64,000 bases of DNA from Salegentibacter sp. R32 (GTDB taxonomy: Bacteria; Bacteroidota; Bacteroidia; Flavobacteriales; Flavobacteriaceae). The notes under the pieces are model-generated. The model was not told where the DNA came from. It saw nothing but the letters and a program-made list of their open reading frames with translations, and made no database searches. Positions within the stretch are counted from its first letter, which is position 1; each line of letters begins with the position of its first letter. Shown in pieces: positions 43,853-51,039 of the stretch. Both the position numbers and the translations under genes were made by a program. Where the stretch lies: the NCBI RefSeq assembly GCF_008692195.1, contig NZ_RXOM01000044.1:112623-176622 (forward strand), in the 5' to 3' direction.

Positions 43853-45214
43853 TTAAACCGTCATCGAGAATAACCTAGTTTCCGGTTTATTTCGTTGCAG
43901 GCGTAAATCGAACGCCATACATATATTTCTTACAAAAGGTCTTCCTTTTTCGGTGATTTGTAAAGATGCTGGATGCACTTCAATTAATTGGTCTCTCTCC
44001 ATTTCTTCAAGACGTTCTAGAACTTCAGGGAGTTCAAAAAAATTATCTTTAATGGAAAGTGTAGTTTGTAAATGACACATTAAATTCAAAATATGCTTTC
44101 TAATAATTAAATCTTCATTATTTAATAAATGTCCTCTAAATACGGGTAATTCACCATTGTTAACCAATTCTTTATATTCTTCAATACTTTTTGAATTCTG
44201 GGCAAAACCATACCAGCTATCACTAATGGAAGAAACTCCCAAACCAATCATTAACTGAGTTTTTGAGGCAGAGTAGCCCATAAAATTCCTATGGAGTTGT
44301 TTCGCTTTAAGCGATTGGTATAAATCGTCAGTCTTCAAAGCAAAATGATCCATTCCAATTTCTACGTAACCTATTTCTTCCAGTAATTCTTTCCCTAGTT
44401 GATATTGTTTTCGTTTAGTTTCTGCTGAAGGTAAATGCTCTTCGCTGTAACCGCGTTGTCCATTCCCTTTAATCCAAGGAACGTGCGCATAACTGTAAAA
44501 CGCAATTCGGTCGGGCATTAATTCTTTCGTTTTTAAAATGGTATTTTCAACCGCTTCAATACTTTGAAAAGGCAAACCGAAAATAATATCGTGACTAATG
44601 GATGTATAACCAATCTCGCGAGCCATTTCAGTCGCTTGTTTTACTTTTTCAAAAGGCTGAATTCTGTGAATGGCTTGCTGAACTTTTACATCATAATCCT
44701 GCACGCCATAACTTACCCTTCTAAAACCAACTTGATAAAGGGCTTCTAAATGTTCTTTTGTCGTGTTATTGGGATGTCCTTCAAAACTAAATTGATAATT
44801 TTCAGCCAACTCAGCATCTTTCAAGATTCCTTTAATGAGTTGCTGTAAGTTTTCAGATGAAAAAAACGTGGGTGTTCCGCCGCCTAAATGTATCTCTTTA
44901 ATCAGCGGTTTTTGCGGTAGAAAATCTAAATACAATTGCCATTCTTTTAAAACGGAAGTAATGTAAGGTTCTTCCACTTCGTGACGTTTGGTAATGCGTT
45001 TGTTGCAACCACAAAACGTGCACATACTTTCACAATACGGTAAATGAATATAAAGGCTAATTCCTTCAACAGTATTACTTTCTTCAAACGATTCAATCAC
45101 CGATTTTTTCCAATTCTCGACCGAAAAGGTATTTTCATCCCAATACGGAACGGTAGGGTAACTTGTATATCGCGGACCTGGAATATTATATTTTTGAATG
45201 AGCGGTTGGCACAT
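43853..45214 (-). CDS. hemN: Oxygen-independent coproporphyrinogen III dehydrogenase HemN
   Basis: The 453-residue radical-SAM enzyme has the YTSYPTVPYW lead-in and the cluster motif YCESMCTFCGCNKRIT (CxxxCxxC plus the extra Cys of HemN). HLGGGTPTF, SFEGHPNNTT and GVQDYDVKVQQAIHRIQ follow, with a C-terminal HemN domain. It makes protoporphyrinogen precursor without oxygen, supplying heme for the oxidase and globin. It is 11 bp after the Usp gene and shares its FixK-like promoter. Confidence 0.96.
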   Translation of the reverse strand: MCQPLIQKYNIPGPRYTSYPTVPYWDENTFSVENWKKSVIESFEESNTVEGISLYIHLPYCESMCTFCGCNKRITKRHEVEEPYITSVLKEWQLYLDFLPQKPLIKEIHLGGGTPTFFSSENLQQLIKGILKDAELAENYQFSFEGHPNNTTKEHLEALYQVGFRRVSYGVQDYDVKVQQAIHRIQPFEKVKQATEMAREIGYTSISHDIIFGLPFQSIEAVENTILKTKELMPDRIAFYSYAHVPWIKGNGQRGYSEEHLPSAETKRKQYQLGKELLEEIGYVEIGMDHFALKTDDLYQSLKAKQLHRNFMGYSASKTQLMIGLGVSSISDSWYGFAQNSKSIEEYKELVNNGELPVFRGHLLNNEDLIIRKHILNLMCHLQTTLSIKDNFFELPEVLERLEEMERDQLIEVHPASLQITEKGRPFVRNICMAFDLRLQRNKPETRLFSMTV

Positions 45215-45225
45215 AATTTCTCTTC

Positions 45226-46044
45226 TTATTCGTGTAAAACTAAAAACGGAATTTCTTTGTGATAGCTAATTTTTTTCGCTACGGGATGAAATAAAATATG
45301 CTGAAAAAAATTCAGGTTTTTTGCCATCATCGTAATCACTTGGGTATCGTGGGAGGTTACAAATGATTCCACAGCTTCTTCCAAAGTATCGTTTCTGGTG
45401 TAATGAAAACTGTGTTCAATTTCTAATAATTGTTCTTTTAAAAAGCTTTTGTTGCTTTCTTGCCGCTCGGTAAGTTCTTTGCTTTTTTTATAAAGATAGA
45501 GAACACTTAACGAAGAGTCGTTAAAATAGCAAACCTGTTTTAAGGTATGAATTACCTTGTTTTTATAGGAAATATTAAAATCTGTAGGAAAAGTAATATT
45601 TTTTGGAGCACGATACGTAGCATTTTCCGGGATAACCATTACAGGGCATTTTACCCGCGTAATTACATCGGTAGAATGGCTTCCTACGGTTGCTTTTTTA
45701 TACCCATTGGCTCCTTGGGTTCCCATCACAATAAAGTCGATATCGCGTTCTGTAACTTGCTGCCGAATAGCTTCCACAAAATGGCTGCGTTCTAATGAAG
45801 TAAAAAACTGATGCTTTTTATTGAGTTTTTGTTCGCCCAAGCGTTCTAATAAAGTTTGAAAAGCTTTGGCAGAATTTTTAGCTTTTATTTGGATAGTTTG
45901 TAAATTTTCTTCTTCGTCTTCCCATTCGGTTGGCTCTACGTGTAAAAAATAAAAATTTGTGTACACGTTCTTAAAGAACGATAAAGCATAGCTAATCGCG
46001 TTCCAAGAGTTTTCAGAAAAATCAGTAGGCATTAAAATATTCAT
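45226..46044 (-). CDS. Tandem universal stress protein (two Usp domains)
   Basis: The 272-residue protein has two UspA domains: residues 1-140 (MNILMPTDFSENSWNAISYAL...VMGTQGANGYKKATVGSHS...CPVMVIPE) and a more divergent second half (NITFPTDFN...). The ATP-binding G-2x-G-9x-G(S/T) signature is present in the first domain as GTQGANG...VGSHS and is degraded in the second. It heads an operon with hemN behind a FixK-like promoter. Tandem Usps are common in microaerobic regulons. Confidence 0.9.
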   Translation of the reverse strand: MNILMPTDFSENSWNAISYALSFFKNVYTNFYFLHVEPTEWEDEEENLQTIQIKAKNSAKAFQTLLERLGEQKLNKKHQFFTSLERSHFVEAIRQQVTERDIDFIVMGTQGANGYKKATVGSHSTDVITRVKCPVMVIPENATYRAPKNITFPTDFNISYKNKVIHTLKQVCYFNDSSLSVLYLYKKSKELTERQESNKSFLKEQLLEIEHSFHYTRNDTLEEAVESFVTSHDTQVITMMAKNLNFFQHILFHPVAKKISYHKEIPFLVLHE

Positions 46045-46069
46045 CTTCCTCGTACATTATATTTTAAAG

Positions 46070-46112
46070 CAAAAATAGAAGAGGAGTACTTGTTGAAAAA
46101 TGACAAAAATCA
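46070..46112 (-). promoter_or_regulatory. FixK/FNR-like site and promoter of usp-hemN
   Basis: On the minus strand TGATTTTTGTCA (46112 down to 46101), in context AAACC...TTTTTCAAC, has its first base 35 bp before that of TATTTTTG (46077-46070, full -7 consensus). The ATG is at 46044. Spacing and flanks match the four plus-strand sites. Confidence 0.8.
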
Positions 46113-46139
46113 GGTTTCCAATTTTTTATAAAAGAAAGT

Positions 46140-46335
46140 GTTATTTGGGCAATTCCCTAGCGGGTCGGGCTACCTGCCCGCCGGCAGGCGGGTAAGTTAC
46201 AATTCCTCACAAGTCTTAACTGTCGCTCAACTTGTTGCGGGATTCCTGCCTGCCGGCAGGCAGGTTCACTGCTATCCCTATTGCAACCCCTCATTAACCC
46301 CCTCCTTCAAAAGGAGGGGGACTTTTTGTATTATA
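46140..46335. repeat. Cluster of dispersed GC-rich palindromes
   Basis: The gap holds CCCTAGCGGGTCGGGCTA, CTGCCCGCCGGCAGGCGGGT and CCTGCCTGCCGGCAGGCAGG (about 46244-46263, a perfect palindrome), then CCCCCTCCTTCAAAAGGAGG. Nothing is coding. Together they form a composite repeat of the type seen at 36392-36530 in inverse orientation. The last palindrome is followed by a short T-run and may terminate transcription. Confidence 0.65.
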
Positions 46336-46389
46336 AATAGTCTTAGTTCTTGTTTCTAGAAGCGAAGCGGTCTAATTTCTAACAACTGG

Positions 46390-47442
46390 TTATTCCATCA
46401 TTTCTAAGCCTTCAATATCTAAGATTTTAATATTTCTACCTTCAATTTCAATCAAGCCTTCTTTTTTAAAAGCAGAAAGTGTTCTAATGAGACTTTCGGT
46501 AGCAATCCCGGCAACGCTAGCTAAATCTCCACGGGAAATTTTAATGTTTTCCGAAGGTTTTTTGTCCAATACTTTTACAAATTGAAGAATAGTTTGGGCC
46601 GTTTTCCGCTTCACTGAACTATACGCCATTTGTAGTAATTGCTGTTTAATCTCCGATAAATTATCGGTAAGCACGTTCATTAATTCCAGTGAAACTTTTT
46701 TGTTGCTTTCCAGAATATTTTTTAAAGTTTGTTTGGAAATCCCAGCAAGTTCTGTTTTTTCTACTGCGGTAGCCGATTCTTGATAAGGGATGTTATCTTC
46801 AAAAGAGGTGAACCCTAAAAAATCATCGGGTTTGTAAAGAGCGGTGATGAGTTCTTTTCCGTTTTCATCCATTTGATGGGTTTTTACCACACCTTCTAAA
46901 ATTAAATAAACATAGTTGGAATGGTCACCTTCATCATAAATAACTGTTCCTTTTTTGTAGGTACTAATTTCCCCTTCATCATCAAACAGGTTTTTCAGTT
47001 CATTTAAATTTCGAACATCATCTTCTTTTTCAACTTCAACCTTAATTGGTTCAACAGTATTTTGAGCTAAAATTTTAGCTTTAGCCAATCTACTTTCTAC
47101 AGCGCTAATTAATTCTTCCTCATCAAAAGGTTTGGTAAGGTAATCGTCGGCACCTAAATCCATCCCTTTTCTTACTTCTTTATGTTCGGTTTTGGCAGAA
47201 AGAAAAATAAATGGAATGTGTTGTGTTTTTTGGTTCTTAGCCAAAGCTTCTAAAACTCCATAGCCATCAATTTCCGGCATCATAATATCGCAAACCACGA
47301 TATCGGGCTTTTCTTCTAAAGCTTTATCTATTCCTATTTTTCCGTTGGGTGCGGTGAGTACATTATAATCGGAGAGTTCTAAAAGTTCTGCAGTATTTTC
47401 ACGTAAAGCGACATCATCTTCAATAAGAAGAATAGTTTTCAT
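46390..47442 (-). CDS. Response regulator with receiver plus CRP/FNR output domain
   Basis: The 350-residue protein joins a receiver (residues 1-125; acidic D9/D10, phospho-acceptor D52 in CDIMMPEIDG, K104) to a cyclic-nucleotide-type beta-roll (about 150-250) and a CRP/FNR winged HTH (about 275-340). In the recognition helix, E316 and R320 align with the residues that read TGA in FNR and CRP. There is no FNR Fe-S cysteine set; the only Cys is in the receiver. Control should thus come by phosphorylation. It starts 9 bp after the kinase gene. I infer that it binds the five TGAC-N4-GTCA sites nearby. Confidence 0.93.
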   Translation of the reverse strand: MKTILLIEDDVALRENTAELLELSDYNVLTAPNGKIGIDKALEEKPDIVVCDIMMPEIDGYGVLEALAKNQKTQHIPFIFLSAKTEHKEVRKGMDLGADDYLTKPFDEEELISAVESRLAKAKILAQNTVEPIKVEVEKEDDVRNLNELKNLFDDEGEISTYKKGTVIYDEGDHSNYVYLILEGVVKTHQMDENGKELITALYKPDDFLGFTSFEDNIPYQESATAVEKTELAGISKQTLKNILESNKKVSLELMNVLTDNLSEIKQQLLQMAYSSVKRKTAQTILQFVKVLDKKPSENIKISRGDLASVAGIATESLIRTLSAFKKEGLIEIEGRNIKILDIEGLEMME

Positions 47443-47451
47443 AGTAGGTTA

Positions 47452-48681
47452 TTAGTTTGAAGTTAGTGGAAGTGTTACGGTAAACGTACTTCCTTCATTT
47501 TCTTTACTGGTAAAATTAATATTTCCGCCAAGGTTTTCCAAGTGGCTTTTTATAATATTGAGTCCAATTCCTGTTCCTTGGTTCAATAGAGCGTTTTCTG
47601 CCCTAAAATATCTTTTAAAAATATATTTCTGTTCATTTTCAGGAATCCCGATGCCTTGGTCTGTTACTTTCACACTAAGCATATTTTCTTTTGTAAAAGC
47701 TTCAATATCGATGGTGGTATTTTCAGGCGAATATTTAATAGCATTATTGATGAGGTTGGTGAGGATGAGCTCGAGTATTTTTTCATCAAAGTCTAAAATA
47801 ATATCATCTATATCTTTAGGATAGCTAATTTTTTGTCCGTCTTTCAACAGCATATTGGCATCGTAAATCACTTCATTGGTAACTTTACTTAAAGGAAAAG
47901 TGCTGAATTTATAATTTACTTTTCCTGTTTCTAAACGCTCTACCGAAAGGAAATCATCTAAAATATTGTTGAGGTATTTTACTTTGTTTTTAATGGTTTT
48001 TAGGTGTTTTTCCCTTTTTTCTTGTTGTTCGGTTTGGGTGTATTTTCCGATGAGTGTGGTGGAAGTGAGAATACCACTTAACGGGGTTTTAAACTCGTGG
48101 GAAACTAGAGATAGGAACTTCGTTTTAAGTTCGTTAAGTTCCCGTTCTTTTCTGAGTGATTCTTTTATTTTGTTCTCGGCTTCTTTTCGCTTAATGATTT
48201 CATCTTCCAGTTCAAGAACAGTCTGTTTAAGCTCTTCGGTTCTTCGCTCAATTTTTTGTTCGAGCTTGCTGTTGAGTTCTATAATCTGTTTTTCCTGAGA
48301 TTTACGAATGCTAATGTCAATGACCATTGCCATCACGTACTGCTGACCTTGTAATTCAAAAGGGTTTAAACCGGCTTCTACCGGAAATTGACTCCCATCT
48401 TTTCGTAATCCATATAAGTCACGGCCACTTCCCATTTGCCGGTGGTCCGTATTCTCTAAAAAATGGTTCACATGACCTTGATGTTGGTGCACATATTTTT
48501 GAGGAATTAAGGTATCTAAATGTCGCTTTTTTAATTCACCCTCGTCATAACCGAAAATTCGATTGGCGGCCGCATTACTTGCGACTATGATTTGATCTTT
48601 GTTAACGACGATAATTCCTTCAGAAACTGATTCAAATAAAGTTCTGAAACTACTTTTGTTAATTTCCTCAAAGTTTTTCAT
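47452..48681 (-). CDS. PAS-domain sensor histidine kinase, FixL-like sensor
   Basis: The 409-residue protein has a PAS domain at about 8-127, a coiled linker (130-185), a dimerisation domain with phospho-His H195 (LVSHEFKTPLSGI), and an ATPase domain with NLINNAIKYSP, DQGIGIP and GTGIGLNIIKSH. There are no membrane helices, so the ligand is cytoplasmic. The PAS segment IPQKYVHQHQGH...GSGR...GLRKDG aligns gaplessly with FixL: H67 matches heme ligand His200 and R87 the O2-gating Arg220 (spacing 20 in both). Heme binding is inference. It is co-transcribed with the receiver-CRP gene. Confidence 0.92.
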   Translation of the reverse strand: MKNFEEINKSSFRTLFESVSEGIIVVNKDQIIVASNAAANRIFGYDEGELKKRHLDTLIPQKYVHQHQGHVNHFLENTDHRQMGSGRDLYGLRKDGSQFPVEAGLNPFELQGQQYVMAMVIDISIRKSQEKQIIELNSKLEQKIERRTEELKQTVLELEDEIIKRKEAENKIKESLRKERELNELKTKFLSLVSHEFKTPLSGILTSTTLIGKYTQTEQQEKREKHLKTIKNKVKYLNNILDDFLSVERLETGKVNYKFSTFPLSKVTNEVIYDANMLLKDGQKISYPKDIDDIILDFDEKILELILTNLINNAIKYSPENTTIDIEAFTKENMLSVKVTDQGIGIPENEQKYIFKRYFRAENALLNQGTGIGLNIIKSHLENLGGNINFTSKENEGSTFTVTLPLTSN

Positions 48682-48928
48682 ACTTCAAAAATAATGACAT
48701 TTTGAATTTGTTTAAAGTTATTGAGCCTAATATTGTAATTAAGTTAAAATTATTTCATATTATTTAACATATTGGTCTGCTTCACTTATAGAATTGTTAA
48801 TAGATGTTATATCATGCTTAATAAAAGTTTAAATAATAGTTTTTGGTAATTATTCCATTCTAATATCATTACTTTAGTTTTCTAAATAAGAATACGATTT
48901 AGTTAAAAACATATTTTTTATTAATATT

Positions 48929-49111
48929 ATGAAAAAGAAAATTACATTATTTAGTTTATTTTTTTTGTTAATGCTATCGGCACCAGTCATAGCTCAACCT
49001 CCAGGATTTGATGATGGGGTGGATGATGAAACTCCTCCAGCTCCAATTACAGCGCTTTTACCTTTAGGAATAGCTGTTGGAGCTTATTTAGGTTTTAAAA
49101 AATTGAAGTAG
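48929..49111 (+). CDS. Small exported protein with C-terminal anchor-like signal
   Basis: The 60-residue protein has a signal peptide (MKKKITLFSLFFLLMLSAPVIAQ). An acidic, proline-rich spacer of about 18 residues (PPGFDDGVDDETPPAP) leads to ITALLPLGIAVGAYLGFKKLK. The last part is a short hydrophobic helix with a basic end, a tripartite layout like C-terminal protein-sorting signals (PID-CTERM type in Bacteroidota, here PIT rather than PID). The mature protein is almost only spacer plus anchor. Function unknown. The 247 bases before it show no gene. Confidence 0.65.
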   Translation: MKKKITLFSLFFLLMLSAPVIAQPPGFDDGVDDETPPAPITALLPLGIAVGAYLGFKKLK

Positions 49112-49143
49112 TCACAGGAGTTTTAAATTGTTAATTTTAAGAA

Positions 49144-49605
49144 ATGGTAAACAATTTAGAACAAGGTTATTTTGGTATAGGGATACAAAATGGTAAAACT
49201 CCTGAAAATTTGGGAGTTTTATGGCGATCTGCTCAAAATTTAGGAGCAAGTTTTATATTTACCATAGGCAATAGGTACCACAAACAGGCATGCGATACCC
49301 ACAAAGCGGTTGGAGCCATGCCTTATTTTCATTATAAAACCTTTGAAGACTTTTACAAGAACTTACCCAAAAGTGCTTTGTTAATAGGTGTTGAATTAAC
49401 AAACGAAGCCAAAAGTCTAGAAAACTTTAAACACCCCAGAAGGGCCGTTTATTTATTGGGAGCAGAAGATCACGGGCTCACCAACCAAGCTGTAGAACAA
49501 TGTCATCAACTAGTAAAGTTTAAATCTGCCAAGAGTTTAAATGTTTCTGTAGCCGGTAGTATTGTCATGTATGATAGAAATTTGAAAGGAACTGTAATCC
49601 TTTAA
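49144..49605 (+). CDS. SpoU/TrmH-family RNA 2'-O-methyltransferase
   Basis: The 153-residue protein has the three SPOUT motifs: NLGVLWRSAQNLGA (motif 1), VYLLGAEDHGL (motif 2) and SLNVSVAGSIVMYD (motif 3), which form the trefoil-knot SAM site. The length fits minimal TrmL-like enzymes acting on tRNA, but rRNA is possible. It starts 32 bp after the small anchor protein gene. Confidence 0.88.
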   Translation: MVNNLEQGYFGIGIQNGKTPENLGVLWRSAQNLGASFIFTIGNRYHKQACDTHKAVGAMPYFHYKTFEDFYKNLPKSALLIGVELTNEAKSLENFKHPRRAVYLLGAEDHGLTNQAVEQCHQLVKFKSAKSLNVSVAGSIVMYDRNLKGTVIL

Positions 49606-49786
49606 TGATAAAATAAAAAAAGGGGAGTGGAAAAATTCTAGCTCTTTATTTTAACTTTTAATAGATTTTAAGTTATGGTTTTAGTACTGACCTAAATCTA
49701 GCTTCATTATTCATGATTTTTAAAATATTAATTCTTGGCAGGTTATTTGTTGTTTTTAATATATTAAAACGAAATACTTTAGAGAG

Positions 49787-50470
49787 ATGAAAAAGATTTT
49801 AATTTTATTGATGATGATTACTGTAGCTACGAGTTGTACGGAAGATGAAGGGTCTATGAATGAAGTTGAAGAAAATTCTGAACAACCTTCTGAGAGTATA
49901 GAAAATAGTTTGGCTCTACGGGCAACATTGGAAAACATGAAAGATTTGGAAGGACTAGAAGGTAGATCTCCTCAAGACCAGTTATGTTTTCAGTTTGATT
50001 ATCCTATAACTTTATCTTATAATGATGATTCTACCGTAGAGGTAACAAGCTACAATCAATTACTTAATCTATTGTTAGATGAAACAGTTGCGTTACATAT
50101 TGTAGGAATTCAATATCCCTTCGATATTATTCAGGATGCTAGCAACCAAACTATTGCTGATGAATCTGAATTTCAAACTCTTATTAATGAATGTGGTTAT
50201 GATTATGTAGATGTTAATGAAGTTGTAGGTATTACCGAAGATTGCTTTACGGTTGATTTTCCCATTACTGTATTAATAAATGATGAGGCTGAAACTTTTA
50301 CAAGTCAAGCTGAAGCACAGGAATTTTACTTGAACTATTCGGGAACTATTGAGTCAATTAATTTTGATTATCCATTCACGGTAACTATGACGAGTGACGA
50401 CAGCCAAATGAGCATTAACGATGATTACGAATTAGTTAATCTAATTGAAGATATTTGTAACATCGAATAA
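49787..50470 (+). CDS. Lipoprotein with internal duplication, unknown function
   Basis: The 227-residue lipoprotein has signal MKKILILLMMITVATSC (Cys at 17), then an acidic linker. Two homologous units follow: about 67-137 (CFQFDYPITLSYNDDS...LINEC) and about 152-225 (CFTVDFPITVLINDEA...LIEDIC). Each begins with Cys-Phe and ends with Cys, and each has an FDYPF-type strand midway. The paired cysteines may form a disulfide in each unit. I do not recognise the domain. It is closed by a terminator at 50489. Confidence 0.75.
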   Translation: MKKILILLMMITVATSCTEDEGSMNEVEENSEQPSESIENSLALRATLENMKDLEGLEGRSPQDQLCFQFDYPITLSYNDDSTVEVTSYNQLLNLLLDETVALHIVGIQYPFDIIQDASNQTIADESEFQTLINECGYDYVDVNEVVGITEDCFTVDFPITVLINDEAETFTSQAEAQEFYLNYSGTIESINFDYPFTVTMTSDDSQMSINDDYELVNLIEDICNIE

Positions 50471-50488
50471 AATTTAATATATTACTAT

Positions 50489-50526
50489 AATCCCTTTTCG
50501 GGCTTCGGCTTGGAAGGGGATTTTTA
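50489..50526 (+). terminator. Terminator after the duplicated lipoprotein gene
   Basis: AATCCCTT and AAGGGGATT pair with one bulge, with an inner GGCTTCGGCT segment and a T-run at 50521-50525. It lies 19 bases after the stop. Confidence 0.7.
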
Positions 50527-50544
50527 TTGAATAAAAGAAAGATT

Positions 50545-51039
50545 ATGAGCAGAGGATTTGTAAAAGAAGAAGACCAAGAAGAAGCACCTATTATACCTCC
50601 GAGAGCAGCATTGCCTGCGGGGATGACCAATTATGTAACTCCAAACGGGTATGAAGCTTTACAACAAGAACTAAAAGAGTTAGAAGAAGAAAGAGCTTCC
50701 CTAGATAATAAAAATGAAACAGAGAAGCGAAGAGCTGCGGGAGTGATTGACGGTAAAATAAATTTATTGAAAGAGCGCATAAGTTCAGCAAGGATAATTT
50801 ACCCTAACGAACAGCCTAAAGGTGAAGTACGTTTTGGAGCTAAGGTTGAATTAAAAATAAATGGAAACCCACAAAAATTTCAAATCGTAGGAGTAGATGA
50901 AGCTGATGTGAAAAAACAAAAAATTGCTTTTGTAGCTCCCATAGCAAAAAATATAACCGGAAAAAAAGAAGGTGAAGAGCTAGATTTCCGGTTAGGTGAA
51001 GAAAATAGAAAGATTAAAATAATAGCTATTGATTATTGA
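50545..51039 (+). CDS. GreA/GreB-family transcription elongation factor-like protein
   Basis: The 164-residue protein starts MSRGFVKEEDQEEAPIIPP, which I recall as a conserved N-terminal extension in Bacteroidota homologues. A short coiled coil follows (ALQQELKELEEERASL...INLLKERISSARII) and then a C-terminal GreA/GreB beta domain (VRFGAKVELKING...IDY). Gre factors rescue backtracked RNA polymerase. I use the ATG at 50545, since the TTG at 50527 has no support. The end overlaps the convergent gene by 7 bp. Confidence 0.85.
   Translation: MSRGFVKEEDQEEAPIIPPRAALPAGMTNYVTPNGYEALQQELKELEEERASLDNKNETEKRRAAGVIDGKINLLKERISSARIIYPNEQPKGEVRFGAKVELKINGNPQKFQIVGVDEADVKKQKIAFVAPIAKNITGKKEGEELDFRLGEENRKIKIIAIDY

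Noticed and set aside
46138..46359. 73-codon plus-strand frame with SLPAGRQV-like words
   Set aside because: It is the translation of the GC-rich palindromic repeat cluster, a common false gene.
48688..48712. GTCATT half-site before the kinase gene as autoregulation
   Set aside because: Only one half is present and the nearby TATTTTTG overlaps it, so the 35-bp geometry is absent.
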